The translations under genes and the position numbers were made by a program. The notes beneath the pieces are model-generated. The model ran no database searches and was not told the origin of the DNA. It saw only the letters and a list, made by a program, of their open reading frames with translations. A DNA stretch of 64,000 nucleotides. It comes from Protopterus annectens. Its lineage: Eukaryota > Chordata > Ceratodontiformes > Protopteridae. Shown here piece after piece: positions 45,700-58,333 of the stretch; the stretch's first letter is position 1; the number at the start of each line of letters is the position of its first letter. Where the stretch lies: positions 693,892,925-693,956,924 of the forward strand of contig NC_056750.1 in NCBI RefSeq assembly GCF_019279795.1, written 5' to 3'.

Positions 45700-46600
45700 C
45701 AGTGATTACATTTGTTACTGGACAATACAAAGGGGTAGAAAATGATGTAGAGGACAGTAGAAATGGGTCAGCAAGTAATGGAGATTACACACTGGAAACT
45801 GGAAATTAAGGATGGGAGCGGGGAGAAGGAGAGGGGGGTACAACACTCTTCTGTGCGACAGGTGCATATGTTTTTATTTTTTTGAAGAAGGGCAGTTGAG
45901 GAAGGATGTAATTAAAGGCAAAGTTATGGTAAGAGGCTGAGGGTTAGAAACAGTCACAATGCACAAGCATATAACAAAGACAAAAATGAGAGGGAGAGTG
46001 TAGCCACACTGAACATTGGGAGACAGCAGACTGAGATATATACACACAGAGGGAGAACAATGGCTGTGGTGGGGAGGATTAGACAAAAAAAAACAAAAAC
46101 TAGGAAAGGGCATTGACATACAAGGGAGGGGAACACCAGGATGGGGGTTAGGGTTAGTACTGCCTTCCATATTGCTTGAGTGATATGAAAGAGACATTAA
46201 ACCACACCCTGATCACATCTCACTGGGGCCTGCCTAAGGTGGTGATGGCAGGGGTAGGCAGTGATGCAGTTCTGCCAGCTGCAAAAGGAGCCATTCTCTG
46301 GGTGAGTGATGCAGGCTCCTGGCCACTTGTCTATCATATCCCCCACCACATCTTCAAGCTCCCTGCATGTCACACATTTCTGACTCCCAGGAGTGCCACC
46401 AGAGGGAACAATGGGGCAGGAGAGGTGACCTGGCTGGCACCCTCAGCACCCACCAAAAAGATATCGTGGGACACAAGTGGGTACATGTCACCCACAGCAC
46501 CCACCAAAAAGACATCATGGGACATGAGTGTGTACACACAGGGAATGGCTGGGCTTGTCTGAGGCCATGACTGCAGTACTGGCACTGCAATGACAGCTGC
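45700..46600. repeat. Dispersed repeat R1 (copy 2)
   Basis: It matches parts of 3,680-5,180 (see that entry). It contains a local 51-bp tandem duplication ('cagcacccaccaaaaagatatcgtgggac' at 46,444 and 46,495). The 128-aa plus ORF at 46,176-46,562 runs through the duplication and has a repeated SAPTKKISWD/TAPTKKTSWD, but no known domain. Confidence 0.4.
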
Positions 46601-47740
46601 CATTTAAAATAAATAAAGACATGGTGAGAAATAACTATAGCAAACAGAAAATAGTTACTAAGGAAATGATTATGACAAACGAAGGGAAGGGAGAAAGAAA
46701 ATAAAATATCATACCATACAGATAAGTAATATATGAAACATGTTTAAGGAATTACTACATGTATCAGTAAAGCTATATAACAGCATACCTGAGTAACTGC
46801 AAGAATGTATGATATAAAATGCTGTTGTAGTAGGATGTGCTGTCTGAAAAGGCAAGGCACAGGTGGCAGTCCTGATCCATGAAAAATGTGGGAGGAATAC
46901 TGACCTTGATCTGCCATTAGAATGCAGTGACAGCATGACGAGCTTGTGCCCACCTGCCCTATTATACCTATCCTGTTGTCAACACTAACAAGTATGCAGT
47001 AAGCAAACTACAAAGGCCAGATACAGACAATAATAACTCTATTGCTCATATTCAGAAAAGCACCAGATGTGCTACACAGTTACCCTGTACAACTTGACAT
47101 AGGCAGTCATACCTGTCCAGGGCCACATGCATTCCTGCTTGTGGCAGATGGCTAATGCAGTAATTAATACCCACTCGTAAGACAATAATAATTCCACAAA
47201 GAAATGAAATAATATGACACCTGCACCTAGAAAGTGTTTCCATTCTCCTCTGATACAGAAGACTATCTTCCTGTATGTTCTCTAGAGCAATAAAAAAACA
47301 AATATCCTTAAGTCATATGTCTACAATGCATAGATTTATTATGCAGATAGCCAATCCCAGTTCATACTAGACAGATACTTGCACTACCTCTAGGGTGCCA
47401 TTATCACAGAAAGAGATATTCAGGGCATTTCATTAGGTGGTGCCCAGTTAGCATAAGTTCTGTACGAAGAGCCTGTAATTTACATGATATAAACCCTATC
47501 AGCTGTCATGAGTCTCATCTCACTATGAAAAATTACTGTGCTGCAATCTCCCAAGCTGCAGTCAGAGGTACAGAAACTTTCTTCATTAGGTGCTACACTT
47601 CTTTTTGAGTTAAGTTTGAACTTCAGAAAGTGTTGCCCCCCCCCCCCAAGAATGTATAGTTAAAACTGCATGAACAATGTTATTTGTGAAGTTATGGACT
47701 TGAATTTGCTTATCCGTGCTCAGCACTTGTTCAGAACTTG
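46601..47740. other. Unassigned sequence upstream of CR1 copy D
   Basis: No gene is recognised. A C13 run sits at about 47,636-47,648. Compositionally it resembles the Harbinger and R1 stretches, but I could not align it. Confidence 0.35.
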
Positions 47741-47899
47741 TAAGTACTAAATAAACTACAAATTACTACAGCACTCAACCTTCCTCATTACCTAAAGGAA
47801 AACAGTTTTGGTACTTACTTTCCTCACTTGTTTAGAGAAAAACAGCTCTTGTACTCACTTTCCTCACTTGTCTAGAGGAAAATATTTTTTTATTCAGGC

Positions 47900-48870
47900 A
47901 TGTCCAAGGGTCAGCTCCCAGTGTTCTCTCCTGTCTATCTGATGAATCTGGGCATCTTGGGGCAATGTAGCAATTGCCTCATGTACATAGACAACCCTCT
48001 CCTCCTACCACCCAACACTACAGCCTGTGAGAGATACACTTATCTAGCCAAACTGGAAGTAAAGCTCTCCCCAACCAAGACTGAATTTGATAGTCAAGAG
48101 GAGAAGGTAAACACTTGCACCACACTCATCACATAGTCTGACTAAACCTACACCACCAAAATCCACACACACAAACACAAAAACATTCACGGAGGCTCTC
48201 AATAATAATATGCTCAAGCAACAGAGACCTCCAAAGCAGAAACACAAGCAACCTCCCACCACCAACACAACCCAAATGACACACAGCCCACAGACTTAGT
48301 GTGCCACTCAACCACAGCCCAGAAGGCAAAACAACGTACCTAACACATAGGTGACTCTATAGTCAGGCACACTGATGTCTCACTCACCAGGCTAAACAAG
48401 GAGAAGGTCACTGTCAGCTGCCTGTCGGGTGCCAGGATCCTCCACATAACCCATGCACTCAGGTCACTCCACAACAAGTACAAATATGACTCTGTGATTG
48501 TCCATGTTGGTGTGAATGACCTGAGACATACCTCCCTGGACTACATGAAAAGAGACATGGAAGAACTCTCCGATCTTGTAGTCCAGGCAGGTATGACCCT
48601 AGCCCTGAGTAGCATCCTGCCATCACCCAGAATGATACCGCAGTACAAGGAAAAAATAATTGACTTCAACAATTGGCTAAGCTTCTTGTGTAATTCTAAG
48701 GGGATCCAGTATCTGTCTGCCTGGGACGACATGTTCGGCAGACCACGATGATTTGCCAGAGATGGCCTGCACCTTTCACCCCTGGGATTCTGAATATAGG
48801 CTAAGCCTCTTGCTGCCCCTATAGTGCCTTTTTTAGGCAAGGTTCAGTTGACAAATTCACCACCATAACA
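47900..48870 (+). pseudogene. CR1-type ORF1 with SGNH-esterase domain, copy D
   Basis: The ATG at 47,900 starts MSKGQLPVFSPVYLMNLG, the same start context as copy C. Cys residues of the zinc-finger-like segment follow (CSNCLMY, then a changed second pair CERYTY). One frame is kept throughout but is cut by in-frame stops near 48,137, 48,299 and 48,751. The SGNH block I reads GDS at 48,350-48,358, the block with VHVGVNDLR is near 48,503-48,530, and the final DGLH is at 48,761-48,772. All expected catalytic positions are therefore still visible. Linker residues are Thr/Pro/Gln-rich. Confidence 0.8.
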
Positions 48871-48889
48871 GGAACAGGCAAGCAAAAAC

Positions 48890-51671
48890 TGAGGGTAATG
48901 CTACTCAATGCTAGAAGTCTAAATCTCAAAGTGCACTCACTCAAGGCACTCCTTAAAATGGAGAACATCAATGTCTGTGCAGTGACTGAGACCTGGTTCA
49001 AGGCTCCAGAGACCACCCCTGCATTACCACACTTTTTGGACATCTAACCTGGACCAGAACACTAAAGGCAGAGGTGTGTCCATATTCATTAAGGATACCC
49101 ACACCTCCAGGCTAGTTGTTCAGCATAATGCAGCCAAGGTTATCCAAGTGCAGCTAACTCTGGGCAAAACTGCAATCCAAATTGTAGCCTGCTACAGATC
49201 CACCCACCATGCCCCAGGATTCCCACTCCTCTTTTCTTGATATACTGGAAAACATTAGGGTTCAACCAAACACCCTAATATTGGGCGATTTCAACTACCC
49301 CACCATTAACTGGGAAAACTACTCATGTACCAACTCCTTCACTAAGCACTTTCTGGACTTCATAAATTCCAATGCCCTGGATCAAGTTATCCACACCCCC
49401 ACTAGGGGCAACAATAATCCTAGACCTAGTCATTACCAACATGAGTGACCGGTGTTCCACACCTGAATTCAACTCCTCGTTGGTCAGACTTGACCATAAG
49501 CTAATCATCCTAGATATCCACTTCCCGCCCTCACCCCCCATTAAGGAAACCATGGTAGGAAATTTCTCCAAAGCCAACTTCCTGCTTCTTAAGACAGAAG
49601 TGGTGAACTTCATGACACCCATGCAGATGGACAATACAGTTACGACTGCTGAATCCCACACAAATGCACTCTTTAAGCACTTACATGAGTTCATGGATCA
49701 TGCTATCCTAAACAGAACCAAGACGCTATCCTCCAAAAAAAGGAAGCCAATCTGGTGGTCCCCTGCCATAAACAAACTCTACAACAGAAGGAAGAAATTG
49801 TTGCAAAAGAGAGTAAAATCCCATGAGTGGAGGAGCTCCCTGGTCATCCTCAGCAAGAAGCTGAGATCCCTTATAAGATCCTTCAAAGCTAGCTATGAAA
49901 ACAAGATTGCCACTGATTCTAAGGACAACCACAAAGCATTTGATAGCAATGTCAATAATCTCAATGGCAACACCCAGATCTGCTCTGAGTTACAGCACAA
50001 TGGCACAAAAATTACTGCACCAACTGATATTGCCAACATCCTGGCAGATAGGTTCAGTGCTAACTTTACCCCCCTCTCACCCGCTAAAGGGCCCATATCT
50101 ATACAGGAAGAATGCAGAGTCCCTGTAATCACAACTTCACAGGTAAAAGCAGCACTTTCTAAAGCCAAACACACAGCATCCATGGGACCGGACAACATTC
50201 CAGGCTGCGTTTTACATGAACTTCAGAACAAACTGGCTCCCCACCTAAGCACCATGTTCAATCATAGCCTCACATCAGGCTTTGTGCCCACTAAGTGGCA
50301 CACAGCAACAGTTATCCCATTCCACAAAGGGGGAGCCACCACTGATCCTGGGAACTATCACCCCATTAGCCTGACAAGCCTGGTCTGCAAGGCCGTATCA
50401 TCATGGAATTCATAAACAAAGACATTGGTAACCTCCACACTCTGGACCCCACCCATTTCGGGTTTGTGAAAGGCAGATCATGCCTCCTGAACCTGGTCAA
50501 CTTCTATGAGGCAGTCACTAAAGCCATAGATGAGGGTAAGGTGGTTCACACAGTCTATCTTGACCTCACCAAGACTTTTGACACCATCCCCCATTCTGGA
50601 ATTATAGCTAAACTCACTAAAGTAGGTATAAATCCCTGTGTTACAAGATGGGTTGCCAACTGGCTCACTGACAGAACCCACACTGTAAAAGTTGCAGACT
50701 CCAAATCTGACTTCAAACCAGTGACAAGTGGAGTACCACAGGGATCAGTCTTGGGACCTCTCCTGTTTGGTATCTACTTCTCTGAAGTACAGGCTAACAC
50801 AGAAGGCCTCTGGCTAATTAAGTTTGCAGATGACTGCAAACTAGGAGCTATAGTAGAGTCCCCAAATGATGTTGACATCCTACAGAAGGGCCTCACTGAG
50901 ACAGATGCCTGGTGTCAGAGCCATGGCCTCAAGCTCAATGCCAAAAAGTGCATTGTTATCCCCTTTGGTAAAAATTCTGTACCCATGAACTACCACATAG
51001 GTGGTAGTCTTCTTAACACCGAATGTGTGATGAGACCTTGGGACCCAGGTGGACAGTAGTCTCTCCTTTGATAAACACATTGCCACAGTAGTCAAGAAAT
51101 CCTTCTACATGGCATACCTCATCACAAAAGGGTTCTCATCCAGGAAAAAAGAAGTCACTGTTCCCCTCTACTTGACACTCATTAGACTCATTATAGAGTA
51201 CAACGTCCCTTTTAGAATGTACCTCACAAGACATCTGCAGCAGCTGGAAAGGTCACAGAAGTACCTCACAAAGAGGATTACTGGCCTCAAACAGATGCCC
51301 TGCACTGATCATCTCAAAAATCTCCAGCTTTACTCTGTAGCATATCGTCTACTCCGAGGAGATCTCTGCCTAACATATAAAGCTATGTCAAACCCAGAGC
51401 TGTTGGACATGCTACACCTAAAGAAATCCCAATCTCTCTGAGCTACATGCTCTAGGGACCTATACCTTGTCACCACAATAAACAGGACTTGCTGGAGGGA
51501 TAGATTCCTGTCCCAGAGACTTCCCATGCTCTGGAACAAGCTACCCATGTGTGTCATGCAAAGTTCCTCATTAACACTATTCAAGAAAAATCTTGATGAG
51601 TGGATGGGAAATAGGAAATACACCCTGGGGATCACTTCTGTGGCTCTGCTCGACAGGGGCATAAGAAATTA
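48890..51671 (+). pseudogene. CR1-type ORF2 (APE endonuclease-RT), copy D
   Basis: Endonuclease blocks: LRVMLLNARSLNLK near 48,890, VTETWFKAPE near 48,982, ILGDFNYPTINWENY near 49,278. The frame 49,372-50,415 covers the endonuclease end and linker (RKPIWWSPAINKLYNRRKKL). A small deletion near 50,395 shifts the frame. 50,403-51,059 then holds QFGFVKG-like HFGFVKGRSCLLNLV, motif A YLDLTKTFDTIP, SGVPQGSVLGPLLFGIYF and motif C FADD at 50,823-50,834. A second shift near 51,030 leads into the C-terminal domain to 51,441, and decayed DEWMGNRKYTPGI lies near 51,595-51,635. The RT palm is intact by motif. Confidence 0.87.
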
Positions 51672-51760
51672 ACTTTCTTGAGTTGGCGTAAGCCAGGGAA
51701 CTTTGTTGGCTAGACTTACTTAGGCCCTTGGGCCGATAGCCTAGTACCTACCTATGAACT

Positions 51761-52839
51761 TTTAAGTGTGTGCTAATGCTAATGTTAATAAGATACAGAT
51801 GTATCCAAGTGCATGCATGTACATGGGCAGCTCAAAATTAATGTTCCACACATATGTTTTTGTGAATAAGTTGCCTTTCCAGTGTTAAACACGTTACAAA
51901 TGCAGTTATGCTGGTGTCATTTGTGTATGCTGTGTGCTGCTGTTTTGTGGGCATGTGTACCAGATGCAAAACTTCAGTAGAGTTAGGCCCTAAAGGAGTT
52001 AGTTGCAGTCCTGCAGTTTTTATCATATACTTGCTATATTGGCAAATTATCTGTTGGAATATTTTTTTTGGGGGGGGTTGAGGGATGGACAAGGAAAGAA
52101 CTGCTGGATACAGCAGCATTATGGAGTACAGGAGCACATAAACTGTGGAGAAGATTATGATGTTGCTTTAGTATGTCTATACTGTGCTTAATGCTAGTTC
52201 CTAAAAGATTAAGTAATTAATGCACAAAAATGATAATTTAGGTACTTTTGGCAGCAACCAAGCTGTAGGAAAAAAACACGTAACAGGTCTATGTAGCTGC
52301 TTGACATGTAATGCATCTGATATGCACATCTTACTAACACTGAAGGAGCTACCTGTGTTGTGCTGCAGGCAATCTGCCCTTATACAGGTTATGACCATTT
52401 GTGCACCCATTGTCCGTGGGTGTATAGGCAATCTTAATAGCTGCGTATGCAAACCATCCTATGTAATAAAAGGCATGCCATGTAGAAGAACAGTCACTGT
52501 CAGCACACAGATATTGGTTGACAGTGGACTTTTTTTTTCATACCATGGACTGACATTATCAGTTGCTGGCTTGACATGCCATATATATGTTATCATCTTC
52601 TTTCTTGCTGGTGGTGGGTCAGATGAACTACAGGTGTATGAACAGTGTTTAGAGGTATGCATGTGTGTATGAGTGCTGGAGACCACAGATATGTATTATG
52701 GGTACCTACTTGCAGTACATCAGACAGTAGATTGTATGCACATGGGTTTATGCAATGTAATGATATGCTTATCTTCAAATAAGTTATTTCATTATACAGC
52801 ATAATGCCTACAATACACAAGCAATGGGGATACAAGTTC
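51761..52839. other. Unassigned sequence between CR1 copy D and Harbinger H2
   Basis: No domain is recognised. The 150-aa plus ORF at 52,220-52,672 is Cys-rich with a hydrophobic end but shows no family motif. It may belong to the left part of Harbinger H2. Confidence 0.35.
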
Positions 52840-53437
52840 TCTGTTGCAGAAAATGAAATCTTACTGCAGATCCTCCAACTCCAAGTTCAGCAGATGATCA
52901 TCCATGATATATCTGATAAACTGTATCACAACCTTGCCTGATGGGATGTGGAAAATAATATGAATGATGTTAATGGCCAGGGCAGACACTATTAATAGGT
53001 TAGACTATGGCCACTGTTGCTAGGGACACAATGCTTGTCTAGCCCAGGAGCTTAGGGTGATGGTAGGTTGTTGGTCAGCTGAACCAGCATTAATAGAAAT
53101 GGAGGATAACCTTGCCTCTCTGCCTGGGTTGTCTGAGTCCTCCATAGGCCACATTGGAGTACTGACCATTGCAGCAGAACTATAGTGGCCATGAAGAATC
53201 TCCACTGGAGCTGTCCAAGGTGTGCATGTCTGTTATGTATTCAGTAACTGCATACTGAGCAAATGTGAACTGTACTGCAGATTGTCTTCCATCAGTTATC
53301 TGTGTAGGAACAGCAAGACGTCCGACTACAAGACAACCAGTTCATGGTAAGGTCAGTATTTTGTTAGTCTACCACTATATGGAATAGTTATCATTCACTT
53401 ACTGTGATTAAAGGAATATGGCACATAACTCTCCTAA

Positions 53438-53975
53438 ACAGTGTGCCACTCAACAAAAGACCCAAAGGCAAAACAGCATACCAACACACTAGTCATAGGT
53501 GACTTGATAGTGAGGCACACTGATGTCCCACTCACTAGGTTGAATAAGGAGAAAGTAACAGCTGCCTGTCAGGTGCCAGGATCCGCCACATAATGCACTC
53601 AGGTCCCTCAACAACAGGTACAAATATGACTCTGTCATTGTACATGTTGGTGTGAATGACCTGAGATGTACCTCCCTGGGCTACATGAAAAGAGATGTGG
53701 AGGAGCTCTCGGATTATGTAGTTCAAGTGGGTATGACCCTAGCCCTGAGCAGCCTCCTGCTTTTGCCCACAATGATACCACAGTACAAGCAGAAAATGAC
53801 TGATTTCAACAATTGGCTAAGTTTCTGGTGTCACTCTATGGGGATCCAGTATCTGTCTGCCTGGATTGACATGATTGACAGACCTCGATGTTTTGCCAGA
53901 GATGGCCTGCATCTATCACCCCTAGGCTTCTGGATACTGGCCAAAGCTCTTGCCACCCCTATAGTGTCTTTTTAG
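53438..53975 (+). pseudogene. CR1-type ORF1 C-terminal half (SGNH domain), copy E
   Basis: The GDL(I)V equivalent of block I is near 53,500 ('aggtgacttgatagtgagg'), where Ser of GDS has become Leu. The frame 53,652-53,975 reads NDLRCTSLGYMKRDVEELSD, then SLLLLPTMIPQYKQK, SFWCHSMGIQYLSAW and ARDGLHLSPLGFWILAKA with DGLH kept. The missing nucleophile would abolish esterase activity in this copy. Confidence 0.72.
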
Positions 53976-54019
53976 GTGGTGTTCCAAAGACCAAATTACC
54001 ACTGTAAAAGCTACAAATA

Positions 54020-56575
54020 AATGCAATCTGAGGGTCATACTGCTCAATGCTAGAAGTCTAAATCTCAAAATGCACTCGCTCAAAGCACTCCTTAAAATGG
54101 AGAACATCAACATTTGTGCTGTAACAGAGACCTGGTTCAAGGCAGCTAAAAGCACCCATGCAATACCAGGCTATAACTCACTCCACACCTTTCAGTCCCA
54201 GAAATTGGACCAAAGCTCCAAATTGATGGTGTTTCCATATTCGTAAAGGATGCACACACCTCCAGACTGGTAGCCCAACATAACGCATCAGAGATACAGG
54301 TGCAGCTAACATTGGGTGAGACAGTGATTCAGGTTGTAGCTTGCTATAAATCCTCAACCATGTCCCAAGACTCACACTGCACATTTCTAAGCACCCTGGG
54401 GAATATTAGGGGTTCAACTTAACATTCATACTGGGCGACTTCAACTACCCCTCCAATAAATGGGAAAACTACTCATGTACCAATACACTTGCCCAATGTT
54501 TCCTGGAATTCATTAATTCCAATACCCTGGACTAGATTATTATAAGCCCCACTAGAGGTAGCAACATCCTTAAACTGGTCATTACTAACATGGGCAACCA
54601 ATAGACAACTCCTCCTTGGTTATATCCGACCACAAACTAATCACCTTGGAACCCCCCCCCCCCGCAAAGGCAATTGGAGAACAGCTGCATGAATGCCGAA
54701 TCATACACTATTACCCTGTACAAACACAGACACAAATGCATGGATCCCGTCATACCCAATAGAACCAAGACCCACTCCTCCAAAAAAGGAAGCCAATCTG
54801 GTGGTCCCCTGCCATAAACAAACTGTACAACAAAAAGTGGAAACTGATGCGGAATAAGGTGAATTCCCAAGACTGGAAAAACTCCCTTATCAGCCTCAAC
54901 AAGAAGTTGAGATCCCTCACCAAATCCTCTAAAGCTAGCTATGAAAACAGAATTGCAGCAGATAGTAAAGACAACCACAAGGCCTTCTATAATCTCCAGA
55001 GTAGTACTCAGATTTGTTCGGAGCTATTGCACAATGGCACCTGCTATACTGAGCCAAAAAATATTGCCAGTATACTGGCCGACAGATTCAGTGCCAACTT
55101 TACCTCTCTCTCCCCCACCAAAGGATCAATCACAATGCCAGTAGATTGCCAGGCACCCAGTATTACTGCTGCATAGGTTAAAACAGCACTGTCCAAGGCC
55201 AAAAATATAGCTTCTATAGGACCTGACAATATCCCTGGCTGTGTTCTACATGAACTACAGATTGAACTGGCACCTCACTTTTGTGCCCTGTTCAATCACA
55301 GCCTCACCTCAGGCTTTGTCCCTACTGAATAGCACACTGCTACACTCATCCCTCTCCACAAAGGAGGTGCGACTACAGACCCTGGGAACTATCACCCATT
55401 AGCCTGATGAGTCTGATGTGCAAAGCTATGGAACGCATCATCATGGACCTAATAAATAAGGATATAGGGAGTTTCCAAACTCTGGATCCTACACAGTTTC
55501 ATTTTGTGAAGGATAGAGCATGTCTGCTGAACTTGGTCGACTTCTTTGAGTCAGTCACCAGAGCTGTGGATGAAGGCAAGGTGGTTCATACAGCCTACCT
55601 TAACCTGACCAAGGCCTTTGATACCATTCCCCACTCAGGAATCATAGAAAACCTCACTAAGCTAGGCATCAACCCGTATATCACTAGGTGGGTTGCAAAC
55701 TGGCTCACAGAACCCACAGTGTGAAAGTAGCTGACTCCAAGTCAGACTCCCAAAACAAAGGGACTCTGGCTGACAAAGTTCGCAGACGATTGCAAGTTGG
55801 GAACCATAATTAACTCCCCAAGTGATTTTGGCATCCTTCAAAAATGCCTCACTGGGACCAATGAATGGTGTCAGAACCATGGCCTTAAGCTCAATGCCAA
55901 AAAATGTCATCATCCCCTTTGGGAAAAAAACCCAGTTCTCATGAATTACCACATCAATGGTAGTCCACTGAACACAGAAGGCTTTATAAGAGATCTGGGA
56001 ACGCAGGTTGACAGCATCCTCTCTTTTGACCACCACATTGCCACTGTGGTCAGAAAGTCCTATGTGACACATCTCATTACTAAGTGTTTTGCATCCAGGA
56101 AGAAAGAGGTCATTGTCTCCCTCTACTCTTCCCTCATTAGGCCAGTCATCGAGTACAATGCCCCATTTGGCATGTACCTCACTAGACACCTGCAACAACT
56201 GCAGAGGCTGCAAAAGTACCTTACAAAGACGATCCTAGGCCTTAAACAGTTGTCCTATATGGACAGACTCAAAAACTCCAACTATTCTCTGTCTCATATT
56301 GCCTACTTAGAGGCGATCTCTGCTTGACTTACAATGTCATGTCTAACCCAGCTCTGTTAGAAATGCTACATCTAAAGAACAGGGACAGGTTCATTACCCA
56401 AAGACTGCCCGTGCTATGGAATAGACTTCCCATACATGTCAAGTGGAGCACCTCACTGGCCCTCTTCAAGAGAAATATTGATGAGTGGATGGGAAATAGA
56501 AAATTCACCCCAGGGATCACTTCAGTGGCTCTACTTGACAAAGGCACTGGCAACTATGGTTGGATGGCATGATGC
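54020..56575 (+). pseudogene. CR1-type ORF2 (endonuclease-RT), copy E, broken
   Basis: Endonuclease: LLNARSLNLKMHSLKALL near 54,048, VTETWFKAAKST near 54,120, LGDFNYPSNKWENYS near 54,432. Linker: 54,847-55,176 (NSLISLNKKLRSLTKSSKASYE). RT: 55,407-55,724 with MERIIMDLINKDIGSFQTLDP, the QFHFVKDRACLLNLVDFFE block and motif A as YLNLTKAFDTIP, in which the first catalytic Asp is Asn. The VPQGS segment is deleted near 55,740. FADDCKLG is near 55,780. C-terminal blocks run to SVALLDKG at about 56,535. It is inactive on several counts. Confidence 0.83.
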
Positions 56576-58333
56576 CAGGGTAATCCTATGGGCTAGGCTT
56601 GCAAATGCTCCAGGGCCATTAGCCTAGTACACACCTATGAGTCTATGATTAGTCTTATTTATCGTGGGTGTTTTCCTTTAATGTCTTCACAGGGAATGTT
56701 TAATCAGGCTCCTCCACACTGGATACATTGTTACCTGATGTGAATGACTCAGACTCCAACAATGATGACAGTTGAAATTTTCAAAGGGCATAGGCATGCT
56801 GTCAGTGTTGGTTACAGGCATTTTGAAATCCAGATCTCCTCACAAGTAAGTTCATGTCTCTGTGCCTGTAAAAGTCATCCCATAAACATAGGAAGACACT
56901 GAAGGATGGAAGGTCACAGATAGTTCTACATGGGAAGGGATGTCACACTCTGTAGTGTAATCCCCTTTGCTTGCCACCAGCTCCACTGCACACACGGAAG
57001 ACAGGGTAATCAGCATAACAGTGACTATAGATGCCATAGTTACTGAACCCACCTAAGATAGCTATCTCTGCCTCTGACCCAGTGACTGTGCAGAGTTATC
57101 ATATAAGGACAAGCTAACATCATATCAGTCCTTGCAGAGATGGCACATGTTTTAGAAGGTGTTTGTGTGATGACCTGAGGGACTCCATATGCCACATCTT
57201 TGACTCGATGGACAAGTTCTGTAGGCAGCATGCATGACACAGTTCTCCCTGTTTACACAAGCAGATGCACTTCCCACGGCTGCTCCACCTGTCTTTGGCA
57301 TTAAGGGATAATGTAGAAGGTGGAGGCTGAGGTCAGACACTCGCACTGCTACCACTTCCATCCCACAGTCCAGTATGTGAAGGTAAGTAGGGCAAGGCAT
57401 GTACATTCACAAGGGGTTGGGGCTCATGCCACAGAGATGAAAGGTATGGGCCATCACTCACATACATGCAGGACACCTTCTTCTAAGTAAGGGCTGCATA
57501 GCCCCTGTGACCTGCCAGGAGAGAACACTCCCATGTACAAGGGCAGGCACTGAATGCACACACTTCTTCTGTGGGTGCACAGAGCATGTCTGTAGGAGCT
57601 CATCATAGTGCTGTAACTTCTGCTGAGGCTTTCTCCCCACAGACTATGCATAAGCCTACAATGTCCTCATTCACAGTAATGGTAACTGTGTCCCTTTCTT
57701 ACCCACTCTATCCTCAGTCATCTCTACATCTGATAAATACAGCACCATATCATCAGTCATATCAACACACTTGCATTTTTCTGAGTGTGACACTTGACAC
57801 TGTGCACCTCCCCACCTGTGGAAATTATGACAAATGTGTCCTGTCCAAAGTGCTTTGTTATTTGCATACAGTAAATCTTATGCATATTATGACTGGTCTA
57901 TGTGTGGGTAAATACAGCCTGATTGAGGATTTGCTTGCATTACTTTTAATGTTCTGTATAATGCTTTATTCTGGCTTTAGCTATGAACAAGTCACCACCT
58001 CATAGCCAGTGCTACATCACGCTGCACTTACCTTTGTCTGGCATAGTCCTTCTTTGCTGCTGGTTCCTCCACAGGCTCATCTTGAGGCTCTTCCACAGCC
58101 TTGGTATGGTGGAACTTCTTCCTCTTGCCATGTGTACTTCCTCCTGCAACTATGTTCTCAAAATGATGTTGTGTAACATAGCACAGAAAGAAAATGTCTT
58201 TGTACATGTTCCAAGATCATACTGCAAGGCATCGGCAGATACAACCAGGCAATGAAAGTGGACCTTCAACAGGCCAAGCTCCTGTTCAACATGTTTGTGA
58301 CAGGCAATATTTGTAGCCATTGTCTGCCGTAGT

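Larger units (their letters stand above)
47741..51760 (+). mobile_element. CR1-type LINE copy D, best preserved
   Basis: The plus strand has a short leader, ORF1 (47,900 to about 48,870), ORF2 (about 48,890-51,671), a short 3' UTR with the family tail ('ggcccttgggccgatagcctagtac') and 'ctatgaac' at 51,760. The leader holds about three ~46-bp imperfect repeats ('ctttcctcacttgtttagag') at 47,777-47,885 and does not contain the ~615-bp monomer. The 5' boundary is uncertain. Confidence 0.87.
53438..56650 (+). mobile_element. CR1-type LINE copy E, 5'-truncated, nested in Harbinger H2
   Basis: It starts inside ORF1 just before the SGNH domain ('gtgccactcaacaaaagacccaaaggcaaaac', comparable to 48,301 in copy D) and runs to the tail 'gggctaggcttgcaaatgctccagggccattagcctagtac' ending CTATGAGTCTATGATT at 56,650. 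A C13 run near 54,651 replaces a deleted piece of the linker. Truncation at the 5' end is the usual outcome of target-primed reverse transcription. Confidence 0.85.

Noticed and set aside
46176..46562. 128-aa ORF with a repeated PTKK(I/T)SWD motif as a gene
   Set aside because: The internal repeat is a local 51-bp duplication; there is no domain or exon context, and it lies within dispersed repeat R1.
48899..51662. Minus-strand ORFs across CR1 copy D (e.g. 49,694-49,323; 50,198-49,893)
   Set aside because: Shadow frames of the plus-strand endonuclease-RT, which carries all recognisable motifs.
52220..52672. 150-aa Cys-containing ORF as a secreted or membrane protein
   Set aside because: No signal peptide or family motif, and no splice or conservation evidence; it lies in transposon-like sequence.
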